A stretch of 64,000 nt of DNA from assembly GCA_022605955.1 (NCBI GenBank), contig JAKCOZ010000015.1:12095287-12159286 (forward strand). The letters run 5' to 3'. This document shows positions 45,251-57,275 of the stretch, in pieces. This stretch comes from Rallus limicola. Taxonomy: Eukaryota > Chordata > Aves > Gruiformes > Rallidae. The notes below the pieces were generated by a model. It had not been told where the DNA came from and did not search any database. It saw nothing but the letters and a program-made list of their open reading frames with translations. How positions within the stretch are numbered: the stretch's first letter is position 1; each line of letters opens with the position of its first letter. The translations under genes were made by a program, and so were the position numbers.

Positions 45251-45560
45251 GGCGCGGCCGCGGCGGGCCCGGCCCCTCCAGAGGGCTGCGGCTGGCTCTG
45301 GCCTCCCGTAGTCTCGGGCGGCCGCTTCCCTCCGCCGGCACTTCCACCTCCCGCCGAGGCGGTGCCTGCGGCCCTCCTGAGCTCCCGGGCCTATCCGGGC
45401 TTCGGGGCCAGCCGAGCGCCAAAGGGGCGATGGTCGCTCTCGGCCCGGCTGGGGGGCACGGGAGGCAGCGGGACGCGGTCGTAGCAGCAGCCCGGGAGGG
45501 AACGGGACCTCCGCCTCCTGTTAAACCTCCTCTCGTGTTTGCAGTGCGAGCCAGGACTCG

Positions 45561-48500
45561 GCCTCTCTCTAAGAGCTTCAGTCATGGAGATAATTCTCTG
45601 AATTGGCTGCCCAGTATCAGAAGGGGATTTCTTAAAACCGAGTCTGGATCTGGAGTCGAATAGCCCCTTGGCAAAGGCACAATAATATAGGATGTCTCCT
45701 GGGGTGCTGTGTTCAAAACAGCATCACCACTTCGATTGGCCTTCCCTTCTCCCCCTCACCAACCCCCAATTCCGATCATGGAAATTTTCTTGGCAAATGA
45801 CTTAAACTTCCCTTTGATTTATTTAGGCACCAGACCTGTGAATTTGGCAGCTGGCCCTGCCAGCACATCCTAGCAAAGCAAGCCGGTAGTTTCCTCCGTG
45901 CTTTGTGTGACAGTGGGGCTGTCTTCCAGCAGCACAGCAGGAGGTGGTCATAGAGATGGGCATTCAGCTCCTCAGCCTCGTGCTTCCAGCTAGGAAAATG
46001 ATCCAGGTCCTTCTGCTCTCCAGGAAAAGCATGTTTATCTTGGCCTTTTGTTTCAAAGAGCCAGGCTTTGGCACTGGGGAGCTGGGTGGGCAGGTTCAGG
46101 GGGAAAATACCGGGAAACATGAAGGGCTGAGCAAAACAGCTGGCTCTGATCTAAGGCTGGGCAGTGTTGCTGTGTCTGGGGACTCCCTCCAGTTGTCTGG
46201 GTTGTTTTTGCTGTGGAAAGTTCCTCTGCTAGGAGTGGCTGTCACTGCCCTTCCTTCAACCCCAGCCTCCATGTTGCAGGGAATAAATGAACTCCAAGCT
46301 GTGTCTTTAATAAGGCACAGCTCCGGCCTTCATTTCCCCTCTCTCCCTCAGGGCAGTTTCTCCTGGCAAGCCGAGGGAAAGAAAGAAATGCGCATTCCCC
46401 TTGTGTGTGGAGATAATTGGGCTTCAGTCGTTACATCCCGGGCCAAAGGTTGCTCTCTGGGGGGTTCAGCCCAGAGCCTGGATCTGAACTTGTTGGCAAA
46501 TGCAAAAATTTCAACATCTGACCCATCTCAGACCCTGGCAAGCTCTGAATCAGGCTGTTATATGCTAACCCTATGTTTGGATCCATTTCTAATTGCGACA
46601 ATTGAGTCATGCCGAGCCTGTGCAGCGTCTGTTCTGAGGCTTCAGCCCTACCATGTAGGCTAAATTTATCTTTGGGTTGAAAATCTGCTGCCTTTAAGCT
46701 TGATTTGGGGATGAGTTTGGCTCTGCAGGTCCCTCTGACTGCTGCCCCATGTGTTGTGTAGACCCTTAACCTCCCACTGAGTGGTGTCAGGCTGTTCCTT
46801 TGGGCACAGGTTTGGTTAACAGCTGGCACTGGGAGGGCAGAGGCCCTGACTGGTCATGGTGGCTGGGATAGCTCACGGTCTGTGTTCAAGCAGGGCAATG
46901 CTGCCTTTGCAGGTGAGGAGCTCTGTGGCACCCAGGCTGTGGTGCCTGTCTGCGCATCTGGCCACCTCAGGCCAGTGCCAAACCAGCAGCAAGAGACAGG
47001 AGTCCAGTCACCTACTTTTCCACGTTTTTGAGCTTTCTTAATCCTCTTGATGTGAGGAAAATTCTCCTCCAGCAATAACTCTCAGGAGAGCTGCAGGTCA
47101 GGAAGCAGGTGAGAGAGGTGACCAGACCCACTGCTGTCTGGGCAGGGACTGGCATGTGGCCCCAGCTCCTGGTGATGTGCAGTGGAGAGAGCACGTCACG
47201 CTCAGAGACACCGAGCCACTAGTGGGAGGGGAACAGCCATGATGGAGCCAATGCCAGCCAGGCCGTCTGCCAGGGCTGAGGGTTGAGAGTGGTCTAATAA
47301 ATGCCTCTGGCAGGATAAGCCATGGATAGGACTGCACCCCAGGAGAAAAAAAATACACTCTTCTGTTTTTACAGGGCTGATGCCAAACTCAGAGCTGTGT
47401 CATCTGTCAGAGCAATTTGTTCTCAAGGAGGAAAGGAGAAGTTGTTTTCCTGAAGGAGCGGGTTGGCTGTGACCACAGGAGTGCACTGAAGGCTGTAGCA
47501 GCAGGGAAGGGGCTTATCCTGGTATGATCCTCATAGCAGTAGAGAGCTTGCACCAGGGATACACAGGGGCTGTGGTATAATGTGTTGCATTCTGAGGAGC
47601 CCTGGTCAGGGGCAGGAGATATATTAACAGGGCTGTGCACGTGTAACAGAAGCCATCCTGGCAACACCTTATCTTGCAAATTTTAATAGAAATCTAACCA
47701 TGGTCCTGAAAAAAAAACAAAAAACCAAAACCCAGGTATGGGGCTGTTGTGATGACTGAGAGGAAATAAACCCCTGTGCCTCAGATTTTATTGGAGTTTC
47801 ACTATTTAATCCTGTCTGTGTAAAATCAAGGCAGCCTTCTGGCTCCCAGGGGGAGGCAAAGGACACCTCTCTGTATTCCCCAGCGAGGTTTTGCAGTTCC
47901 CAGCCATGACAGCCCTGGTACAACCTGGCTGAGTGATGGCAGAGTTTACTTAGCCTCGCAAAGGCCCTCAAAAAGCAGCTGGAAAGAAAAACAGAAGAAG
48001 TCTTCCAGTTTTTTGTTATTTTTACAACCTCATTTTTCAGCTAGTCAGCACAACTCACACTGAGCCTCTGCCAAGCAAAACACGCCGTGGTTTTTGCTTG
48101 GGGCTCGCCGGTGATTTCCATGGGAGCAGTGGGCCTGGAGGGGGGCTGGTTGGGGCTCAGCTCTGGTGCTTTGTTCAGCTGCCCTGGAAACGTGTCCTGC
48201 CTTCATACAGAGACAGTGCTGGTGGGGCACTGTGTGCTCGGGGGCTGCTCCTTTGGGGTTTCTGTGACTTACTTCAGAATCTGAAGTAGTAGTAGCCCCC
48301 CTTGGAATAGTCACCTTTCAAATAATTTCTTCCTGGATTAAAAAAAAAAAAATTTTTTTCTTTCCCACATTAGACCACGAGGCTCAGAAAAACTAATGGA
48401 GGAAATGGCACAGCAATTGCACAGAGCATCAGGAAGCACACAGGAAAACCCACTGGAGGAGAATAGGAGTGAGTGTCTGTGAAATGAGTCTTATACAGGG

Positions 48501-49379
48501 GTGAAACCTCTGTGTTATGGGTATTGTTGCAGTAGGGGTGAGACAAAAATACAGCAAGGAGGATGCTTCTTTACTGTAAAGAGTATTTTTAACTGAGTTT
48601 TTAAAGCTTACTAGAAATATAACTGAAATAGCCATGGATGGGCTATTTCATCTGGTGCACTGGTGGGCCGCCAGTGGCAGCAGAAATCCGCTACATGCGT
48701 GTGGTTAAAATGTAGAGCCTGAGCAAGAAATGGGTATGTTGCCCACTTGTGGAGACCTCCTTCAGCTTGGGTGAGTCTGGGTTTTGTCAGAGGATCGGAG
48801 TGTTTTGGACACAGGGAACAGTGCAGGTTGAACTACATCTCATACCTAGGCTGTGATCAGGGCTGCCCAGCACAGGCAGGACCTGGGTACAGCAGCCCTG
48901 GAGTGGCCTGTCCAGGCCCTGCTGCAGCGTGGAAATGCCTTTAGCAGATTGGCTCTGGCAAGGCAGACAGGGTGCAAACCTTGGTTTGAGAAGACATGCT
49001 GCTTTTCACAGAGAACCAGGGGGACACGGAAGCTGCTGTCCTTCCGTGCTCCAGAGGAGGAGGCTGCGGGTCCGGACCGTGGGCAGAAAGGGGTGATGCT
49101 GGCTCCTGGGGTAGCGGCTGAATTGCACCTTGCGCTGCAGACTGGCAGTGGGCTCCTGTCAGGTCCTGGTGCCGGGTCACAGCTCTGTGAGCCCATTGTT
49201 TGCCTCAACACTACACTCTCCCAGGGCCAGCGCCGCACGCAACAGCAACCGTTTTCACCACAAAGATGGGGGGACAAGTTTAGTTAGAGGGCACCCAGCC
49301 CAAACCCGCGCGCTCCAGGGCCCGAGCCACCCGTGTGGTTGGAGCCAGGCTCCCTGACGAGGCCGAGGCGCGCAGGGCT
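45561..49379. other. Spacer between RPN1 promoter and orphan CpG island
   Basis: No gene recognised. A 239-codon open frame on the plus strand (45944-46663) has no family features and is taken as chance. Inside it, about 46380-46690 is AT-richer and has GGAGATAAT and ACAATTGAGTCATGC (a SOX-like plus AP-1/NF-E2-like pair), so it may be a conserved non-coding element. A poly-A/poly-T palindromic run lies near 48338-48361. Confidence 0.5.
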
Positions 49380-49700
49380 CCTGGGTTGCTAGTCGGAGCT
49401 AGTTCCTAGCTCTGCGTGGCGGGTGGCGAAAGGCCTCGCCGGCCCGCGCTCCCTCCCGCCCGCGGTGTCCCCGTCTGTTCGCAGCCGCCGCCAGGGGGCG
49501 CACCGGAGCCGGGCGTGGGGGCGGTGCCGGCGCGGTGGCGTAGCGCCGCCCCTTGGCGAGTAGCGTGCGCTACGCGGGTGGCGTGCGGGCCGCTGGGGGG
49601 CAGCTGGCCCGGCGCGGGGAGAAAGCCCTGCCCGGGGGCGGCCGGGTTGCCGCTGCCTGCCGCCTGCCGCCGCCGGCCTAACCGCCCCGTGCACTGCAGC
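49380..49700. other. Orphan CpG island in the RPN1-RAB7A spacer
   Basis: A compact, CpG-dense block unconnected to either flanking gene. It carries a near-consensus CTCF site, KLF/EGR-type GC boxes (GGCGTGGGGGCGG) and no TATA box. On the plus strand a donor-like CTCCG|GTGAGC follows at about 49772-49773, and three AATAAA hexamers sit at 50.82-50.87 kb, so it might drive a short non-coding transcript. No coding exon recognised. Confidence 0.6.
49488..49504 (+). promoter_or_regulatory. Near-consensus CTCF site
   Basis: CCGCCAGGGGGCGCACC matches the CTCF core CCRSCAGGGGGCGC essentially perfectly and lies inside the orphan CpG island midway between RPN1 and RAB7A. CTCF sites of this quality often mark domain boundaries; that role here is inferred. 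Confidence 0.6.
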
Positions 49701-49772
49701 TGTCACGTTAGTAATGAGAGGGAATCAAAGGGAGGGCGCAGCTCCCTCAGTGCAGGCTGCTGGCAGGGACCT

Positions 49773-52700
49773 CCGGTGAGCTTGCATCCTCTGGCTGTGA
49801 CGGGCAAAAGTCACCCACAGCAGCGGGGGTAACGGAGCAGCGTACGGGGAACTCCTGCCAGCGTCTGCCAGGCTCCGGGGTGTTTGCTGGATCTCCTGGG
49901 GTTGCTGCAGGATGTGACATTTGTCCCTGGGCTGAAAGACAGGGAGAGGTGGCACACATCTCCCCCAGGTGAGAGGAAGGATGTACAGTAAGGCAGTGCC
50001 CGGGTCTGTGGGACCGTGGTGCAATTGAGTCCCTCTGATAAGCAGTAGTGTGTTTTTCCTTCTGACCTTTTAAGGTCCTGCAAATGCGGTGCCAGGACCC
50101 ACTGCAGAACATCCCAGGGCCCCTATCTGCTCATCTGTGTCAGTGAAGCCCAGCAAGGAATGGTCACTGGCCACTCAGCACACTAACTGAGTTTCCGTCT
50201 TTGCATGGAATCCTCTCTGCATGCATCCTCTTTCTCAGCTTGTTTTTGGAAAGCCCTTGCTGGTGTATTTACCTTGCAAGCCCTTTTGCCCCATAGACTC
50301 TAAACCTGGAGTGTGGAACCTCAGTTTGCATATTTGCCACGGACAGTGGGAAGTTGAAGATCCCACTAACAGCAGCAAGGGGGTGTCATTTTTAGAGTGG
50401 CAGCTCTTGCTGTGCCTTCTGCTTCCTCCAGGAGCCTAATGTTTGTGCTGTGCTTGCTCTGAGATAATGCAGATTTCTCACCACATTACTAAACTTTGGA
50501 ATTTGCCAGCGGGGACTTCCCAGGATGATGCTCTTCAAAATATCATCTGGGATTTACATTTCTGCTGCGAAGGCAGCCCCTGTGCCCATGACAGGGTCAA
50601 TTGAAACCTCTGACCCAAGTCTGGCAGTTCATGAATCTTATGTCCTGGTGGTCCACCTACAGCATCCCCTTCCCCAGAGACCATTATATCGTGCCCTGCC
50701 ACATGGCTGGTGGCGATTCCTTCCCACTGTAGTCGGTTTGATGTGTGACCCAGAAAGAAGGAGCATTAACCCTCTGTGAACAGCACTGGTCTGCAGCAGT
50801 GAATACAGTCACTCCTTCCAGATAATAAAAACACTGATGATAAAGGAAAAAAAATAAACTTGAGAATAAAAGATCATTCTCTCTTACTAATTTCTTTGCT
50901 GGGGGGTCTCAGGCTCCTCACACGTAGCTCTCCTATCCGCCTGCTAAGAAATGCCTGATAGGGTGTTTGCACTGTTTTTCCCCGAGTCCAGGTGTTGCTC
51001 AGTAACTGACCCACTTCAACAGAAAGGACAGCGGGTGGTGCAGCCCCACACTGATCACCCAGAAAGGTGTGGCAGCCTTGGCCTCTGCTCTGTACTCCAG
51101 GAGGCCAGCCCTGGCTCTGATGTTGGGGTAGCCCTGGTGTCTGAAGCAATTGTCAGAGGGCAGGAGTGCAAATTGGGCAAAGCAGATGTTCCTCAGGCTG
51201 GCAGTGTGCTGGTGGAGATGGGATAATGCATCTTTTGTAGGCTGATTGCTCTCGGGTTGGCTGAGGACTTCACGGAAGGAGACAAGCACAGAGAGATCCT
51301 GTTCATCTAAACAACAAAGTAAGAGGTGCCATTTTCTATGTGCCAAGAAACTCAGGTAGGGATATAGAACCAGCCCTGAGCACTCAAACAGCATATCGAA
51401 GCTTTAACACCCACCTAGAAGCATTTCAGTTTTAGGTGATTGAGCTTTGCAGGGCATACCTTCAATTTGGCAGCTCAGGGATTTGCAAACAGTGACTCAT
51501 AACTCCCTGGGGTCAAAAATGCAGCTGCTGAAGCACGAGGCATTGAAAAGTGTTGTCCAAGATAAAAGCAAAGCAAACCTCGCTGCCCACACACCCTTAT
51601 CCTTCAAGGCTGAGTATCTTTGTCACCCTCTTGGAAAACATGGGCTCAGAATTATACAGGCTTCTTGTGGTTGCCATTGATACGGAATTTACTTCTTTTA
51701 CAGCAGACAAGAGGGGATTGCGAAAATCTGAGAGTTGCAGGAGTTGAGGCAGATAGATCTGAAGCCAATATGCAGCACCCTGTGCTTGCAGGAGGGTGGC
51801 TGGCTTTGGAGAAAGGAGTTACACTGCAGGACCTGTCCGTGTCCTTCCCAGGGAAGGTCCCAGAGGAGCTCCCTGGGCCTCTGCTGGCAGCCCCTTTGCA
51901 TCAGGGCTGGACCTGCAGATCCCAGAGATCATGCACGCAGCCAGTATGGCTCCTGCCCACAGAGTGCCGTTTTTGGGACACCTTTGGTCACTGACTCACT
52001 GCTAAGGAAGAAGCAACGTGCAAGTCACCTGTCCCATAAAGTGTCCCGCTCACGTGGTCACGTGGCACCGGGCTCCCATCCCATGACACATTCTGGGTAC
52101 AACAACACCATGACATGGCCGCCTTGGCCACAAAACCGCCTGGCTGCAGAGCTCGTGTGGCTGGTCCACCCCATCGCAGAACGCCCTGTGCAGAGAGGAG
52201 TGGTGGCATGCAACCTGCTGGTCATGCAGAGCATTCCAGGGCCTGTCCCTCCCATCCCTGTGGCTCCAAACCGACTAGTGTCATGAGCTGAGAGGTCTCA
52301 GGGGCACCAGACCTTCCCTGTGAAGGCTTTGGAGCTTGGTAAGTAAGATCTGGCAGAGCCTGCCGTGTTGGTGATGCGCTGCTCTAGCAAAACCTTGATT
52401 CCTGAAGAAAGGCCGGTTCTGCAGAGGCCTGTGCTGTTCTGTGCTGGCTGTGTGCACCTCTCTCTGTACCTATTTTTATACCATTCCTATGGTTTAAAAA
52501 GCCTTTCAGAAATGTCCGTGTTTAGAGGGACCCAGATCTGACAAAGTAACTGACTCACCCTGACCTCAGGGAAGTTACTTCACTCCCTGGATCATCTTCT
52601 CCACTTGAGACTGGGAACAGTCATATGCAATTACCCGGCATACCTCCAACGCAGCTGTAAAATATTAATTAGTTGGTATTTAGCACCAGCTGTAAAAGTG

Positions 52701-54051
52701 GGAAGGTGCTGGTGTTGTTGAAGAACCTCTGTAGCTGGGCAGGCCAGCTGGGAGACCTGCAGAGGATGCAGGTGATGGTCAGTCTCTGTGTGACAGCCTT
52801 TTGGGATTACAGCCATAAATAGGATGTAGACACCTGAGCCCAAAGTCTGGACCATCGTAATACCTCTCCCCCTTTGCCCTGTGTCAAACTTCCCATGGAC
52901 TTTGGCTTCCACCAATCCAGGGTCCAGCTAACTATGGTGATGCCAAATGGGTAAGCACAAAGCTGTGTAGTGCCCATCTTATACCATGGCCCAGCAGCAT
53001 GTGGTTGTTTCTCCGTGCCTGTCTTGCCAGGGCCCACGTTGGCACTTGCATACGGGGATGTTCTCTGTGCTCAGCATGTTGTCCACAGCCTCTGTAGGAG
53101 GCTGACTCAAAGGCAGAGCAAGGGAGAGGTCTGGACCTTCACATCTCAGGGAGTGAGCTGGCATCTAAGGGAGGGTGCCGGCGTAGCTGCCTCCCAGTAT
53201 CAGAGGGATCAAAAGTCTGCAGTGGTTTTGTGGCTCTTGCTCTCAAGCAGGGGGAAGCTGTCAGGCAAGTCCAGAGCTGTTTCTTCTATGTGCTCATGAC
53301 CCTAGCACCTTGTGTGAGGGGATGTGGCAGAAGCAGGCTTTGCAGCACTGCAGGTTGACCCCCACCCACTGCAAATGCAGGTGCTTTATAGGTGCTTTGG
53401 GGTTTTTTTAATATGTCCAACCTCCAGCAGTTGCATTTTATCAGTGGTACAGATGCTGGTAATCCCCTGTGCTGTATGCAGTGTCCTCTGCACCTCAGCA
53501 GCAGCTCAGATTGGAGATGTGCCATGAGATAACGCGATTGCAGTTGCTTCCTATGATTGGTATCTGGTAATCAGGCCTTGTCCAGAGCTGGCTTTCTGCT
53601 TTCATGTGTTGCTGCTGTATGATTTAGAAATCAGCTGAGGATTGCAAAGGTGAAAGTATTAGTAGATTACTGGAGCGGTATTTGTACTGCAGGCAGGGAT
53701 TAGAGGCAAGAGGCTGTGGCTGTACTCTTTGCCAGTGGAAATGTGTACGTGGTCATGCCACAGCAGAAGACTTCTAATGAGCAAAATGCCAGCAGAAGCA
53801 GGGTGAACCTGCTTTAGGCAAGAAAAACCAAAGGGTGACAAGGCTGGGAGTACACATGCAAGATGTTGTGCGTTTACTGCATTTTAGTTCCCCTTTTTTA
53901 TTTTAGTAAGTTAGATCATTATAATTGTAATTTGAGGAAGCTGGTCTGGAAAGCCAAAAGTGACAAGAGGAAAGCGTTGCACAGCTAGTTGAGAGAGGAT
54001 GGCTTTATGTAGTGATCTCCAGACAGTCAGTTTTCACTGACTAGTACAGCC
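49773..54051. other. Spacer from orphan CpG island to candidate small gene
   Basis: No recognised gene. The region includes the poly(A)-hexamer cluster and an open frame at 51735-52286 (183 codons, plus strand) whose end has an ordinary-looking amino-acid mix (SGYNNTMTWPPWPQNRLAAE) but no known relatives. No dispersed repeats were noticed. Confidence 0.4.
50824..50870 (+). terminator. Cluster of three plus-strand poly(A) hexamers
   Basis: AATAAA occurs at 50824-50829, 50853-50858 and 50865-50870, followed by a G/T-rich stretch (TTTGCTGGGGGGTCTC, about 50893-50908). This could be the 3' end of a plus-strand RNA starting in the CpG island at 49.4-49.7 kb. It may equally be chance in AT-rich sequence. 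Confidence 0.25.
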
Positions 54052-55694
54052 ATGGTGGACTGGCACTACATCTTTCTGGGCACAGAGGGGAAGGAGCCTC
54101 CCAGGGCTGTGCCCAGCGATGAAGAAGAGGGGCTGCAGGACTCTGAAGAGCTGAGATACGCCTGGTAAGCATCAGAGCAATGAGCAGGCTCTCCCCAAAC
54201 TTTTAATATCACAGATGGGCAGAGTAGCTATGGATCCCTGGGATGAGGGTGAATGCGTGAGGCGCTGTGGGGAGTGTCAGGCATTCATAGCTCATGTTGA
54301 GGATTTGTAGATACTACAGCTCAGGCAGTGTGCTCCCTGGACCTCTCTGCAGTCCCTCCCAAACTCAGCAACCACCAGGTGTTTTGTATCCCTGCTCTTT
54401 CTGATCACCATGCCATTTTACAGAGAAAGGGAGGGTCCCTTTTGGTCCAAGGACAAAAGCAAAGAGATGGTGTAAGACACATCGTGTTTTATTGTCTCTA
54501 ATTGGATCAGGAAGATCAGTAAATAGAGATTAGATGTCACAAAGGGAAGAAAATCAAAGCTGGAGACATTCTTACTTCCTGGTTTAGAGGGGTGAAGGCA
54601 TTAATTAGGCTGAGGTTTCTGCACTGGTAAATGTCTTAAGACCTGTCACTAACTTTAAGGATCTGCTCACCTCCATGAAGGTCCCTCAAAGGCAGAGAAT
54701 GTCTTTCTTGGGAGCAGCGTTAGTGACTGGGAACGACTGGCATGGGGTTTCAAACTGACCCATTTTTGCGGGTTTTCATCAGGTTTTGATATTACCAAGT
54801 CAGTGTTCAGGTGAGGAATAAAGTTTTCCTCACAGGCTACTGAAACGAAGTGTGCTGGGCTGCTCACTGCACCACACCCTGTGTTCTCTGCCTGTTTATT
54901 GGGGTGGGGAGGTGTTTTGTGTGTCTGTACAGCTGGACACACAGAAACACAAGAGCCACCGCTCAACAATTCCATTTGCCACTGTCTTTCTGCTCTCATT
55001 CTGCTACTGTGAATGTAGCTCTCGTCAGTGCCAAAAGAGGGGTGTCCAGCCTGGATGGCAAGGACCTCTCTGCTGAAGTCGGTCCTCCCAAGTGCTGGGA
55101 TTCAAATGTTCTCCATGGCAGGAAGGATCTTGCCTGGTCAACCTGAGAGAATTCCCACAGAGGATCACAAACTCATCAGGAACAACTGCAGTGTGACACA
55201 GCTGTTGGTCATGCCAGGAAAGCTGGCAAGTGACACGGGAACCTGGAGCAAGGTTATCCTCTGTGTAAGAAAGGCATGTGCTACGTGGGGCCAGGATCGC
55301 TCTGTGGTGGAGGAGGAAGGAGGAAGTTTCACCCACAGTTTTTGGTTGTTTTTCATGTTATGTATAAAGAAGGAGAAAAGGCAACTTTTAGGAAAAGAGA
55401 GTTGAGGAGCACTGTATCTCACCATTGATGTCTGCCCAGTGAATGTGTCTCCTGTTAAAGGAAATGGCCTGGGGAAGGAAGCACTCTGTCCTGACAGCTG
55501 CTGATGGGCCCAGCGCCCACAGTCCTGGATCTGGCCTGAGAGGATGCTTTTCTCCCCACCCAAAGAAATCACGTGTGTTCAGGGAGGGGTTCTCTGTTAT
55601 TTCACTAATCAAAACTTTTCCTCTTTTGTCCAGTTCCGGTTTTAACTGGTACCAGGTTCTTCTGCATCTCTTTGCGCCTAATGGGGCACCTTAG
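54052..55694 (+). CDS. Candidate two-exon small-protein gene (57 aa)
   Basis: Not a recognised family. Exon A (54052-54164) starts with ATG in a strong context (GCCATGG), has an in-frame TGA just upstream (54013-54015) and encodes MVDWHYIFLGTEGK, then an acidic stretch (SDEEEGLQDSEEL), ending TG|GTAAGC. Exon B starts at 55634 after an unusually good acceptor: ACTAAT branch-point-like sequence, pyrimidine tract TTTTCCTCTTTTGTCCAG. It completes a Cys codon, encodes SGFNWYQVLLHLFAPNGAP and stops at 55692-55694. A plus-strand AATAAA follows at 56723-56728, so a single 3' exon of about 1.1 kb is possible. Codon choice in exon A looks coding. No mammalian counterpart is known to me at this place. 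Alternatives: a chance frame, or an exon of a longer unannotated transcript. Confidence 0.3.
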
Positions 55695-57079
55695 AAGTTG
55701 CAGGCTCTCCTCTCTTGTGAGATGGATTGGTAACAATGATTGTCCTGCAGAAATGAAGGTACAAAACTGTAAATTAAATTTCCAGCATCACAGGAGGAGA
55801 GCCCAACAGCCCTGGCTCCTGTTTGCCCACTCTTAGTCTGCATTTCCACAACTTAAAGCAGCCCAAGGACCAGGAGGATGTGTCCTGCCTCACCCACTCC
55901 TTCCCTCACACGAGGTCATCTGAGCACACTAAGGCCAGCTGAGCACACTAAACTGGCACACAAGTATCCCTGCTGCTTTCCTTGCTATGTAGTGCTGAAG
56001 TGGCTCGGGGCAGGGTCAGTTGAGAGCTGGCACTGGTGTACAGGAGGCAGAGCGTGTCGATGAGTACCTGAAGTTGGCTTGGGCTGGGCTGCTCTTTGGG
56101 GCAGAGGCGGTTCCCACTGCAGGCAGCAGAGACACCCGACCAGGCTCTAAAAATGGGATTTTTCTAAAGTAGAGCACTGTAAGGACCCCCTGTGTGCTCT
56201 GTGACAGATATTCCTTGGAAGGGATTCAGCCCAGGCCCAACAGGTGACAATGACGTTAACAGCACGCTTGCTGTGCTGCCTTTACACTATTGATCTCAAA
56301 CCACTTTGTGAGCCTTAATGAATGAAACCTTGCAGCACCTTTCCAAGGTAAGCATTTTGTTTCCAGGTGACACACAGGGGAACTGTCACCCTCCAGGGTA
56401 GGCAAGCCATTTGCCTAATTGGATGTGGCAGGTTTGTCTCGGGATGAAAGGAAGAGCAAAGGTCTTCCAACAGCCAGTTCTGCAGTCTCTGCACATCAGT
56501 CCCTGTCTTTCACAGAGCTGGAAGCGGTCTGCTGCACGCAGCTCAGAAGTGATTCTCTTTTTAATGTAGCCATAAGTAGCTTTGGGCCTTTTATCTCTTT
56601 AATTAGCTCTAAAAATCCTTTTTTTCTTTCCTTGGTTGCTTTCCGGAGTTCGCAGGCTAACTAAACCCACAGTGATCATGTGACCTCATCAACAGAAGTC
56701 AGCGTTCAAGTAACTGCTGACTAATAAAATGAACTTGCTGCCAAGATGCACAGCAGAAAATACGGATTTCTCTTGTGCCACCAGGGAGGTGGTTGTCCCA
56801 TGGCTGAGGGTGCTGGAAATCCTATGTAGTCCTGTTCTACCTGCCTGTGGTATTGACCTTGGAACCCGTAACCGCCTGATCCACCAGCCTGGATGTCATA
56901 TCTTTGGTTTTTTCCCCTGACAAACGCTGTGGGCGCTGCTACCTCACCCCAGATCACAGCTGTGAATGCAGAGATCTCTAAGAACAGATCTGTGCCCTGG
57001 CATCCCTGGCCTCTATTTCTGGAAGCACGGAGCAGGAAGACACCTCCAGCTGCCTCTGCCTCTCCTCAGGTCGCTAAGG
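55695..57079. other. Spacer upstream of the RAB7A CpG island
   Basis: No coding exon recognised. A duplicated CTGAGCACACTAA occurs near 55919-55951. An AT-richer patch at about 56560-56715 with TTTTATCTC (GATA core), TTTAATTAGC and TGATCATGTGACC may be a regulatory element of RAB7A. Could be 3' UTR of the candidate small gene up to about 56745. Confidence 0.4.
56723..56728 (+). terminator. Plus-strand poly(A) hexamer before RAB7A
   Basis: AATAAA on the plus strand about 1 kb after the stop of the candidate small-protein gene and about 0.7 kb before the RAB7A promoter. It could end a transcript from that gene. A lone hexamer is weak evidence. Confidence 0.2.
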
Positions 57080-57275
57080 CCTGCAGCTGTGGGCAGACAG
57101 CAGCTCCGGTGCGACGGGGGAGGGCGCAGAGTAGGCGGGCTCCTTCCCTCCCACACCCCCGTGCCTGTAACAGCGTGGGGCCCCGCAAGCCGCCTCTGGA
57201 GCCCCGACGCCAGCTGGAGGCCGCCGAGTCCCGCGGCCGGGACGGGGCGCTGCCTCGTCGCCTCCTCGCCGCCCC

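Noticed and set aside
45944..46663. 239-codon plus-strand open frame
   Set aside because: Longest frame outside CpG islands, but no recognisable motif; overlaps a patch that looks like a non-coding element. Frame length alone is not improbable enough over six frames of 64 kb.
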